A stretch of 64,000 nt of DNA from Amoebidium appalachense. Taxonomy: Eukaryota > Ichthyosporea. The position numbers and the translations under genes are program-made. Numbering within the stretch: the first letter of the stretch is position 1; each line of letters starts with the position of its first letter. The DNA is taken from NCBI GenBank assembly GCA_963693365.1, contig CAVNZM010000011.1, forward strand, positions 5,146,001 through 5,210,000, written 5' to 3'. The notes under the pieces were generated by a model that did not search any database, was not told the origin of the DNA, and worked only from the letters and a program-made list of their open reading frames with translations. This document shows positions 8,336 through 15,900 of the stretch, one piece after another.

Positions 8336-9566
8336 ATGGGCGGCCTCCGGAGCTTGACGACTACAGGCATGTGGAGTGGATTGCTTTGCGGGAAAAGAAT
8401 AGTGGTCCGCACAAAACTAGTTCGTGTGATCCCAACAAAGGAACAAAAGCGATGGTTGGTCGAAGCTCGGAGTGGCAAGGAAAATATTCAACCAATTGTG
8501 GGTCTTCACGACGACAGGAGCAGACAAAACTAATACGCAAACAGTTTGTCAACAACAAAAGCATTCCGAACCATGAAGAATACAAAAGCGTGTTCCAAAT
8601 CTTCTTCGCAACGGGGCAGTGGATGATTTTTTTGGGGCGGTGGCCTCTCAGAAGGCGAAGGCGCGCTATGCTAAGAAGAGGGGTGTAAAAGCAAGCAGCG
8701 TTTTTGTCCGTTACAGATCCAAAAAAGATGGGCATCAATCGATTCTGATACCCCGCGCACTCACCAAATTCGAAGGTACACATGCTGTATTTGCCCCCAC
8801 AATGTGCCCCGAACGAGGGCATTGAAACTTCGGAGCAGGTACAACTGAAGAAGATGGAGAAGATGTCGTTGACGATGACAAAGGACGGACACTTCTACCT
8901 ATCAATTACATATCGGGTACCTGGGGGTGATAGCCAAGCCCCTATAACCGAACAATATGAGAGGCGGTATTGCACTCGATCTGGTATTAGAACCTTCCAG
9001 ACTGTCTACGACCCCTGCAAGAAGGAGGTCACCCACCTCTTTCCCGGTGACATCAAACGCATCAGTCGACTTCTCAACCGTGAAGACCAGCTGAAAGTCG
9101 TTTGACTAACACATCTGTTAAACACAAAAGCCGCCACGAATGAAAAAGGCGTGGCCCGAAGCGCGAGGCAGAACCTATTGGGGATGCCCACTGGAAGGCC
9201 GCTGGATGGCTCACCTCCAACTGACGTGGGATCTTGGTTTGATTCAGGGAACAGTCACGGAGGGGGAAGAGGAAGCTCCGCAGCAAGAGCGTTCGATGTA
9301 TGATGGGTTGGCAGCATGCCAAGTTTCGACAACGGCTGGTGTGTAAGGCAGAACAGCGGGGAACTGCAGTGGTGTTTGTCAACGAGCCCTACACCAGCAA
9401 AACGTGTGGGAGGTGCGGACAAATCAATCAGAGTCTTGGAGGTTCTAAGGTGTTCAAGTGTAAACATTGTGGGTTGGTCATAGACAGGGATGTCAATGGG
9501 GCTCGCAATATTTTTATTCGCTCTTGTACGCGGCCCGTGGGCAGCCACGGGCCTCTGCCGGTATAG
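8336..9566 (+). pseudogene. Broken Fanzor (TnpB/IS607 OrfB-type RNA-guided nuclease)
   Basis: TnpB/Fanzor features appear in order across at least four frames. They are an N-terminal RTKLVRVIPTKEQKRWL (about 8410-8460); LRNGAVDDFFGAVASQKAK (about 8600-8660); GIRTFQTVYDP, the segment just after the RuvC-I Asp (about 8985-9015); and LLNREDQLK. Then comes an intact C-terminus with the CGRCG...CKHC zinc ribbon and the RuvC-III DRDVNGARN (about 9405-9520). The RuvC-I Asp codon survives at 8978-8980 but is out of frame with what follows, and the RuvC-II Glu is not recognisable. Intact relatives cut DNA guided by an RNA from the element end. This copy cannot encode a working protein. AATAAA lies near 9694. 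No terminal inverted repeats were seen, as expected for IS607-type elements. Confidence 0.85.
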
Positions 9567-9717
9567 GCCAGGGTTCTTGTAACCTTGCATGACCATGCCA
9601 CTAGCCTAGCTCCTTCATGACCCGTGGTCGTGTTGGCAAGATTAGGAAAGGATGGTAGGTTCAACTGTATCTGGAAGCCGGTCTATAAGAAACAAATAAA
9701 GAGATGAATTGCTTTTT

Positions 9718-10327
9718 TTATTTTGTACACTGTCTGTTTGCTTGCATATGCCCTCTGCGTGACCCCCCCTTCTGATTCCGACAGAACGTGTACCACAGAC
9801 CGTGCAGCAGCGCGTCCGCCATGTCGTCCTTCTTGCCCTCCCGCGCAAACTTGTCCCGCCACCCCTGCTCGCTCTGCAGCTTCAGCGCCTGCTGCGTGTC
9901 GACCACCGCACGCCGCTTGTACACCGCATACGCCGCCTTGCCCGTCTCCGCGGGGGCCATTCCGTGGCGGGCGAGCCACGCCCCGCACTGGTTCTTGCGC
10001 GTGCCGTGCTGCAGCACCACGCCGGGCCCGTGGCCATTGGTCAATCTGAGGGTGAGGAAGTACGCCTGCAGCGCGTGCGCCAGCACGCTCAGCTTGGTGA
10101 CCATCTGGCGCTCGATGACGACCATGTCGACGTCCGCGAACAGCGCGCGGTCCTCGTGCAGCCGGCGCAGCAGCAGCTCCACCAGCACCGTGGCCGTGGT
10201 GTCCGGGTTGCCCACGAGCCAGCGGTCCCACGTGTGGATGATGAAGGGGGTGGCGCGGGTCGTCGGTGGTGCTGAGCACGCACACCACCAGGTTCAGGAA
10301 GCCGACGTCGATGGCGGCCACACGCAT
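9718..10327 (-). CDS. Poxvirus A22-type Holliday junction resolvase, one frameshift
   Basis: The RuvC-fold enzyme resolves branched DNA during replication and recombination. The start at 10327 gives MRVAAIDVGFLNLVVCVL with the first catalytic Asp. After about 25 residues the frame changes at about 10250-10260, in a C-rich stretch. From there to 9718 the protein shows the VVIERQM catalytic Glu (about 10112) and KKDDMADALLHG with the C-terminal acidic residues. This order (IDxGxxN, ER, DDxxDxLL) is diagnostic of NCLDV resolvases. The length of about 200 aa is normal. The frameshift is either decay or a miscounted run. The divergent gene at 10405 shares its upstream region. Confidence 0.85.
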
Positions 10328-10404
10328 TGTGGGGGTGGGGGTTGGGGGATTCCCTTTTATGCTTCCCTGCCCAACTCGTTTACAAGAATATTGTTGGCAC
10401 AGGC
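10328..10404. promoter_or_regulatory. Divergent promoter between the resolvase and a 171-aa gene
   Basis: Only 77 nt separate two opposite ATGs. On the minus strand GCATAAAAGGGA (ATAAAA starting at 10360) lies 33 nt before the resolvase start and resembles the GGTATAAAAGG core. A run of GGGGGT units sits between it and the start. No clear plus-strand TATA is seen. Confidence 0.45.
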
Positions 10405-10920
10405 ATGGGAACCGGGACTTCACACGCCACATGGGGATGGGACGCGGATTACGACCACGAGGTGTTTATCGACGGCGGCTCGGATTTGGCCGAAATGATA
10501 CCACGGCTGGGCCAGCCGAACACATTCTACTTGCAGCTGACACTGCCGTGCGAGGATGTGTTGTCCGGGCAGGAGTCGTTTCTGTTCTTGATCGAAAGCG
10601 CACAGGCGCGGGAGCCCTGGATGATCCATGGGAGGGGGCACTACAACTGGCTCATGGTCGGGCGGCTCGAGGGGGTCCCCGTCGTCGTCAACATCATCTT
10701 CTTCGGTGACGAGGAGGAGGACAGGTTTGGCGTGTTCCTCATGGAGACGTCGTCCGATCCCCAGTACACCGACCGCTACCAGCAGTTCCAGGAGCGCGCG
10801 CGTCACTGCGGCATGGCTGTGGCGCGCCGTGCGGCGTACGCGACATTCGAGTCCTTCTCGTTCGTGCCTAGGTTCCCACAGGTTGAACGCCCCGCTGACA
10901 GGGCGGCTATGGGCGGGTAG
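10405..10920 (+). CDS. Unknown 171-aa protein
   Basis: This intact frame has non-repetitive composition. It starts MGTGTSHATWGWDADYDHEV and is rich in acidic and aromatic residues, with DEEEDRFGVFLMETSSD in the middle and an FESFSFVPRFP segment near the end. No transmembrane segment or signal peptide is visible. It is transcribed divergently from the resolvase and convergently with the T5orf172 ORF, whose stop lies 4 nt beyond its own. Start 10405 is preferred over 10327, which would overlap the resolvase start. Family not recognised. Confidence 0.6.
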   Translation: MGTGTSHATWGWDADYDHEVFIDGGSDLAEMIPRLGQPNTFYLQLTLPCEDVLSGQESFLFLIESAQAREPWMIHGRGHYNWLMVGRLEGVPVVVNIIFFGDEEEDRFGVFLMETSSDPQYTDRYQQFQERARHCGMAVARRAAYATFESFSFVPRFPQVERPADRAAMGG

Positions 10921-10923
10921 AGG

Positions 10924-11319
10924 TTAGACCATTAAAGCCTCTTGTATGTCATCGGCGACTCCTTCCCCCCATGGACCATAAAGATCCAGCACGTCCAGGA
11001 GTACGCTGCGAAACTTGTTGAAGGGAACATCAAAGAGCTCGGTGTTTTTGTTGTCTCCCACCCGGCATCCGCGCAGCTCGGTCTTTATGAACTTCTCTAT
11101 TGGCCGGGGGGTTTCGGAAGGCAGCAGCAGGACGATCTTGTTGTTCATGTCAGCCAAGAGGGAACGATAATCCGAAAAGCGTTTCTCTACATTGGTTGTG
11201 AAACCGAATTTCAGGCGTTGGTGGGAATCTGTCGAAGGTACATGCACGGCGTACACAAACGTATCTCCTCGCTGTGCTAAGCGATACAGGGTGCGTGTGT
11301 TTTCTGCAGTTGCATCCAT
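10924..11319 (-). CDS. T5orf172 (GIY-YIG-like) domain protein
   Basis: The 131-aa product is almost entirely a T5orf172-type domain: DTFVYAVHVPST, then LKFGFTTNVEKRFSDYR, then IEKFIKTELRGCRV and TELFDVPFNKFRSVL. It parallels the C-terminus of the gene at 664. Its ATG lies 43 nt upstream of the stop of the KilA-N gene, in another frame. KilA-N or Bro modules are usually fused to this domain, so the two ORFs are probably halves of one ancestral protein or a translationally coupled pair. Nuclease activity is not implied, since these domains often lack it. Confidence 0.75.
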   Translation of the reverse strand: MDATAENTRTLYRLAQRGDTFVYAVHVPSTDSHQRLKFGFTTNVEKRFSDYRSLLADMNNKIVLLLPSETPRPIEKFIKTELRGCRVGDNKNTELFDVPFNKFRSVLLDVLDLYGPWGEGVADDIQEALMV

Positions 11320-12308
11320 GAACTTAATATAGGCATCAGGGAGGGGGGTGCGAGCCGCAGCTTGAGGCGTTCGACTTCGGTTTGAGCCAGGCGAGTGTCA
11401 GCATCCTTTCGTGCAACGTATGCCTGTGCGTCGAGGAGAGCTGCTTCTGCTTCAAGGATTGCAGCTTCTGCCTGAAGCTTTGCCGCATAAGCTGCAACAA
11501 GTGCTGGGACCGTCAACATCTTCTCTTCACGTAGGCGTGCCAGTTGGCGATCAGTTAGGATACGAATCTTTTCCACGGGACCACTATGTGCGGGATTCTC
11601 GGTTGCCTGGCGCTTTACAACCCCGGATTGAACACCCCCAGTGGTTCCTGGTACCATATCAGTTTCTGCGTGTACACTGCTAACCGACCCCTCGTCTTCT
11701 GAATGGAGTTCTCCGATGACCTCACACCACTTTGCACGAAACGAAGGATTGGCATCAGTGACAAAAGCGGTAGCTAAATCCAAAGTGATCCAAGTACCCC
11801 GAAGGGACTCCTTGTCAATGCCCTGGTACTGATTCCGAGAGTGGTCGATAATGGATGGCGATTTCTCTAGACCTGACCCGCCCTGCGTCCTGCCCTGCAC
11901 TTCAAAGGTATTCTCCCCAATCGAAGGAGAAGATCGTGGTTGGCGCTTCTTGAGGTCCTCTACTAAACCTGACCCGCCCTGCGTCCTGCCCTGCACTTCA
12001 AAGGTGTTCTCCCCCATCGAAGGAGAAGATTGTGACTGGTGCTTCTCAAGGTCCTCCACCAAATCTCGTGCGCCCTTTAGCCTGTACCAATTACTCCAGG
12101 TTTTTCCCATTTTGGCTGCCAATCTACTCCCATTCACCCACAGCTTCCCCCCCTGTCTTACTTCTGCATGAGTCACCGAGACCCCACACTCATCGGTCAT
12201 GTCAAAGTGTTCACCCTCCTTGTAAGCCTTTCCTTTATACATAACCACTCCCGTCTGTTGCACTGTCATGTAGGAGGGAGGGTCTTGGGCCTCAACGTTC
12301 GACGCCAT
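11277..12308 (-). CDS. KilA-N domain protein with an expanded internal repeat
   Basis: The 343-aa protein has a KilA-N DNA-binding domain in two parts. GKLWVNGSRLAAKMGKTWSNW is at about 54-74 and LRGTWITLDLATAFVTDANP at about 169-188. Between them sits an insertion of about 90 residues containing a 32-residue tandem duplication. An Ala/Glu-rich coiled coil follows at about 255-325. ATG 12308 was chosen because the upstream extension begins with GTG. It lies 35 nt downstream of the penton-like gene and overlaps the T5orf172 ORF at its 3' end. Fragment 7778-7972 is a relative. Regulatory or DNA-binding function is inferred from the family. Confidence 0.8.
   Translation of the reverse strand: MASNVEAQDPPSYMTVQQTGVVMYKGKAYKEGEHFDMTDECGVSVTHAEVRQGGKLWVNGSRLAAKMGKTWSNWYRLKGARDLVEDLEKHQSQSSPSMGENTFEVQGRTQGGSGLVEDLKKRQPRSSPSIGENTFEVQGRTQGGSGLEKSPSIIDHSRNQYQGIDKESLRGTWITLDLATAFVTDANPSFRAKWCEVIGELHSEDEGSVSSVHAETDMVPGTTGGVQSGVVKRQATENPAHSGPVEKIRILTDRQLARLREEKMLTVPALVAAYAAKLQAEAAILEAEAALLDAQAYVARKDADTRLAQTEVERLKLRLAPPSLMPILSSWMQLQKTHAPCIA
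11871..12062 (-). repeat. In-frame 96-bp tandem duplication in the KilA-N gene
   Basis: Two copies with period 96 bp (11871-11966 and 11967-12062) encode 32 residues each, reading LVEDL.K.Q...SPS.GENTFEVQGRTQGGSGL. Because the period is a multiple of three, the frame is kept. The copies differ at a few positions, so the duplication is not a simple assembly artefact. Confidence 0.85.
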
Positions 12309-12342
12309 ACACAAGTGCACAGATAATATCTGAGAATCTTCT

Positions 12343-13701
12343 TTATTTAACCGCGACCAGCGCCGAGAAACAGCCAGTCACCCTTGTCCCGGTCTCGTCC
12401 ACCACCACCAGCCGCAGCGTGTCGACGTGGTCCAGCGTCCCCAAGATCTGCGGGCTCGCCAGCATGTCGTCCACCGCCCCGCCCGCCGCCCCCTGCACGC
12501 CCGGCGCCATGATGCGCCCCTGCAGGTTCGTCTCGCCCTGCATGACGTGCACCATGAGCGCCCCCCGCGGGCCCAGGGGTGCATCCGTCCCAAACACGCA
12601 CTGGATGTTGTCGCCCTGGCACGGCAGCTGCTGGTCGCCCTCCTCCACGGCCGCATGGTCTCGCCCGTCGAAGTAGCGGGCCAGCGGAGGCAGCCCCGCT
12701 GTCAGGCTGTGGCTGACGTGCGCGCCGGCCGCCATTCCCAGCACGCTCCCGAGCCCCCGGCACACGTCAAGCGAGAACGTCGGCACCGACGCATACGGCA
12801 GCCAGTGCTTCATGGTGTCCGGGTCCATGTTCTTGCGGTGGTGGATGCTGATGACCAGTCGCCCGGGCAGCGCGAGCTTCGAGGGCGTCATGAGGTTGTA
12901 CAGCGTGTTGTGGAACGGCCACTGGATGCGCCCGTGGGTGTCACGCTCGTTGGCCAGCTCACGCCACGCCCATGCGTTCTCCCTGTAGTACAGCTGCGCG
13001 AGCATCAGCGCCTCGAATGCGATCTCGTCGCGCGGGCCCTGCCGGCGTGGCGCCCACCGCGTCTTGCACACAAAGTCCTGGTGCCTGGTCCACGCCTCGC
13101 CGTTGCGCTCGGCGTCCCGGCGCAACCGCTCCGTGTGTGTGACGCTGGCGTAGTAGGGCAGCGTGTCCGGGTACATCTCCAAAATGTCCGCCACCTCCTC
13201 GGGGCTGTAGCTGGGGTTGAAGCATGCGGCGATGGCGGCGTCCAGACGCATCTCGAGTTCGGCGCACAGGGTGTCCAGGGTGTAGTTGCCCACAGGCAGG
13301 TACACGTCGGTGGACGCCTTCACCCACATGCCTGGGGGCCGGCCGTCGGGCGAGTCCAGGTACGACAGCGACAGCGTGAGCTTGTTGGCGCCCTCGCACA
13401 CGTCGTACACGCTGTGCGCCTTGATGCCCTCAACACGGATGCCGTGCACGGACTGGGTGGCGGGAAACTCCACCTGCAGCGGCCGGCACTCGGACCCGCC
13501 CGTCACGAAGTGGTAGCGCCACTGGCCCTGCGGCGGCTGCGGGGGCTCGACACGCGGGGGCGCCTCGCTCGGCACCGACACGCTGCGGGGGGCCGAGGGC
13601 AGGGCTGGCCCGTGCGGGAACGCTGCCCGGCGCGCCACGGCTGCCGAGAAATCGATGTGGGACGCCATGTCGTCAAGGATGCGGGAGCGCGCATGCGACA
13701 T
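12343..13701 (-). CDS. Penton-like (minor capsid) protein
   Basis: The 452-aa protein has two features I associate with penton/minor capsid proteins of polinton-like and related viruses. One is an N-terminal segment LPVGNYTLDTLCAELEMRL at about 125-145, like the PxGxYtxdxLxxxLN motif. The other is a C-terminal jelly-roll edge, VDTLRLVVVDETGTRV, followed by a short beta segment ending the protein. It would form pentameric capsid vertices. The N-terminus is Pro-rich. Start 13701 (MSHARS) or 13668 (MASHID) is possible. A polyadenylation-type AATAAA overlaps the stop. No major capsid protein was recognised nearby. The assignment rests on motif resemblance only. Confidence 0.55.
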   Translation of the reverse strand: MSHARSRILDDMASHIDFSAAVARRAAFPHGPALPSAPRSVSVPSEAPPRVEPPQPPQGQWRYHFVTGGSECRPLQVEFPATQSVHGIRVEGIKAHSVYDVCEGANKLTLSLSYLDSPDGRPPGMWVKASTDVYLPVGNYTLDTLCAELEMRLDAAIAACFNPSYSPEEVADILEMYPDTLPYYASVTHTERLRRDAERNGEAWTRHQDFVCKTRWAPRRQGPRDEIAFEALMLAQLYYRENAWAWRELANERDTHGRIQWPFHNTLYNLMTPSKLALPGRLVISIHHRKNMDPDTMKHWLPYASVPTFSLDVCRGLGSVLGMAAGAHVSHSLTAGLPPLARYFDGRDHAAVEEGDQQLPCQGDNIQCVFGTDAPLGPRGALMVHVMQGETNLQGRIMAPGVQGAAGGAVDDMLASPQILGTLDHVDTLRLVVVDETGTRVTGCFSALVAVK

Positions 13702-13885
13702 TACATTGGGGCACAATAAAAAAGAAGCCAGCTCTAGACACAAGATCAAACAAGATCAAATATCAAATTGGCCATATACACGACATAGAAAAACAAGGTT
13801 GCCAAATATCTTTGTAGCAGCGTGCAACCAAACCAGAGGGCAATGGAAATGCCAGCCTTTATTTGATTGGTTCATCTGATTCATG

Positions 13886-14360
13886 CTAGAACTCAACCAG
13901 CTTGCCATGTTGCTTCTCGCTCTCCGGCACTTTTGCGGCCATCACATACGTGACCTGCGAGTCCGAGGCAGCCACACCGGACTTGTTTGACCACGCATCC
14001 AACGGCCATTTGTTGACGGCTTTTCTCATGTAGCAATAGCCTTTTGGCCGCTTCCCGTCCATATCCTGCCATGGCGAAAAGCCCACCTGTTCGCATCCAC
14101 TCGTAGATTGGCATCGGTTAATGCACTGACTGGCCGACGTGTACCCATAGTTCACCGGGTCTTGCCAGTCGTTAAACGTGTTGTCCGTGCTGTGGTCCCC
14201 CACTTGGTCGAAAGCATACCACTGTGTCCGTTTGACTGCAGGGGTACTGTCGGGGGGTTTTGCCAGGGTCGGGTTTGGGTTCGTACTTGGAGTATGCCCA
14301 TGCCAACACACCGATAGTAAGCATTAGAATGATTAAGGCAATCGCATTTGACAAGTCCAT
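13886..14360 (-). pseudogene. Membrane-anchored Cys-rich (PAN/apple-like?) protein, frameshifted
   Basis: The start at 14360 gives a single N-terminal membrane segment (MDLSNAIALIILMLTIGVLA) and a Lys/Pro-rich stalk. The frame then changes at a run of six C on the coding strand (plus-strand G run 14252-14257). The second frame, down to 13886, encodes a globular domain of about 120 residues with YTSASQCINRCQSTSGCEQVGF and GYCYMRK, a cysteine pattern reminiscent of PAN/apple domains. AATAAA follows the stop at about 13860. It could be a virion surface protein. The PAN assignment is tentative. Confidence 0.5.
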
Positions 14361-14440
14361 TCTTCTTGCGCAAATTAAAAGCTGGCGTGGCTGAACAAAA
14401 CAAAGAATGGACAGGCCAACTCTGGTTTTCCGAGAAATGA

Positions 14441-14836
14441 TTAACGTCTGATGAGCGTGCAACGGCACTCCCAGTTGGATGCGTTCACCCCGGCGGGTGG
14501 TGCGGGCGGGTCCACGGGCATCGTGGGCATGGGTTCGTCGGTTGGGTCGCCTTCAGTGATGGAGGTGGGGATCTCGAATACGTCGGTGTCCGTTTCGGTG
14601 GGAGTTTCCGAGGCCGAGGTGGTTTCGATGGTTTGAATCGAAGCGGCGGCTGTGGTGGTGGCTGTAACGGTCTCCACGTGCGTCAGGGTCGCCCACCACG
14701 TCTTTGTTTCGGCAGTGGAGCTGGGCGGCACGTGCGCGGTGGTTGCCGCAAGGGTTGCCGAGCTTGCAAACACCAGGCACTCGGGGGCCGCAAGGACCAG
14801 TGCAAGCAGGGGGGGACACAGGAGCAGCGCACGCAT
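14441..14836 (-). CDS. Secreted Thr/Ser/Pro-rich protein
   Basis: The 131-aa product begins with a signal peptide (MRALLLCPPLLALVLAAPEC) and continues with a long Thr/Ser/Ala-rich, mucin-like region. It then has a Pro-rich acidic stretch and a Cys-containing end (NWECRCTLIRR). No membrane anchor follows the signal. It is the middle member of a minus-strand run with the genes at 14857 (21 nt upstream) and 14360 (80 nt downstream). O-glycosylation is plausible from composition. Family not recognised. Confidence 0.55.
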   Translation of the reverse strand: MRALLLCPPLLALVLAAPECLVFASSATLAATTAHVPPSSTAETKTWWATLTHVETVTATTTAAASIQTIETTSASETPTETDTDVFEIPTSITEGDPTDEPMPTMPVDPPAPPAGVNASNWECRCTLIRR

Positions 14837-14856
14837 TGATAGATGGCTACAAAATA

Positions 14857-15444
14857 TCAGAGCTCGAGCAGCGCCAGAAAAAGCGTCAGGCCCGGGAACG
14901 GGAACAGGTCCACGCACACGCGCACGCGCCACACGTGCAGCAGGCACAGCGCAAGGTTGACGCCGCGGAACCCATACTGCATGGTGGGGCTCGTGTCTGC
15001 GACCGAGGACACAAACCACGAGGGCATGGGCAGGGGCCCCACGCCGAGCACGCCGATGGAGAAGGCCACGCCGAGCTCCACGCGGCCCTGGGGCGGTGCG
15101 CTAGGTGGGGGGAGAGCCGGCAGGTCTTTGTCGTGCAGACGCACCCGCACGCCCGCCAGACCCGTGTCGGGAACGTGGTTGGGCTGCGGGAGCGGGCAGT
15201 CGCTGAACCCAAAAGAGCTCGCCTGAGCCGGGTCATCGGTGAACGTGACGACGTTGGCCTCGGGCAGCGCCCTCCAGTACATGCGTGTCTCACCGAGCAT
15301 GGCGGTGACCTTGTCGCCGTCACGCCGCCACCGCAGGCCCATGCCCGTGTGCCTCGTGTTGGCCAGGTCCTCGGGCCACTCCACCGGGCAGCTGAGCAGC
15401 GCGAGGTTGCGGCTGACGAAGCGGTCGCCGTGCGTGATGTGCAT
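14857..15444 (-). CDS. Unknown 195-aa protein with C-terminal hydrophobic segments
   Basis: An N-terminal soluble region of about 120 residues (MHITHGDRFVSRNLALLSC; LANTRHTGMGLRW; ANVVTFTDD) is followed by hydrophobic stretches: ELGVAFSIGVLGVGPLP, then VNLALCLLHVWRVRVCVDLF and PFPGLTLFLALLEL. One to three membrane segments are likely. Its start is 49 nt from the divergent gene at 15493. It lies just upstream of the secreted Thr-rich protein on the same strand. Family not recognised. Confidence 0.55.
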   Translation of the reverse strand: MHITHGDRFVSRNLALLSCPVEWPEDLANTRHTGMGLRWRRDGDKVTAMLGETRMYWRALPEANVVTFTDDPAQASSFGFSDCPLPQPNHVPDTGLAGVRVRLHDKDLPALPPPSAPPQGRVELGVAFSIGVLGVGPLPMPSWFVSSVADTSPTMQYGFRGVNLALCLLHVWRVRVCVDLFPFPGLTLFLALLEL

Positions 15445-15492
15445 GCACTACAGGAAGATTAAGCCGGCACAAAATGCGCCCGTGACGTAACA

Positions 15493-15858
15493 ATGCAGCT
15501 GGTACTCCTGCTCATGGCCCTCTGCGTGACCACCCTGCTTGCGCTTGCGCTGCGAGATGCGGTGCGCACGGTGTTCGGTCGTGACCCGCCCTGCGACGCA
15601 CCCGCCTGTGCCGCCCTGCTTTATGACAAGCGCCTGGCCGCGGGCTGGGAGGCCGACACAGCCCGTTTTGGCGAATGTGGCCGGTGCCCGCGCATGGAAG
15701 TTTCCAATGTCAACGGCCTGCGCTACTGGAACGAGGAGAAGGGTCAATGGTTCTCGGCACAGATGTCCTATGCCGACTTTGCCACACGCCTGGGCGACGA
15801 CCGCACCGCCTGGCTCGCGCGGCTGGCCGCTGCGCTGAGAAGGGAGGTCCTCCGCTGA
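15493..15858 (+). CDS. Small membrane-anchored or secreted protein, unknown
   Basis: The 121-aa product has an N-terminal hydrophobic segment (MQLVLLLMALCVTTLLALAL) acting as signal or anchor. A compact domain follows with four cysteines (CDAPAC, CGRC) and a Trp-rich second half ending LAAALRREVLR. It is divergent from the gene at 15444 and convergent with paralogue B, ending 43 nt from that gene's stop. Family not recognised. Confidence 0.55.
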   Translation: MQLVLLLMALCVTTLLALALRDAVRTVFGRDPPCDAPACAALLYDKRLAAGWEADTARFGECGRCPRMEVSNVNGLRYWNEEKGQWFSAQMSYADFATRLGDDRTAWLARLAAALRREVLR

Positions 15859-15900
15859 GGCAGGGATCAATCCACCTCAATTCTTGACCTTTTGATGCCC

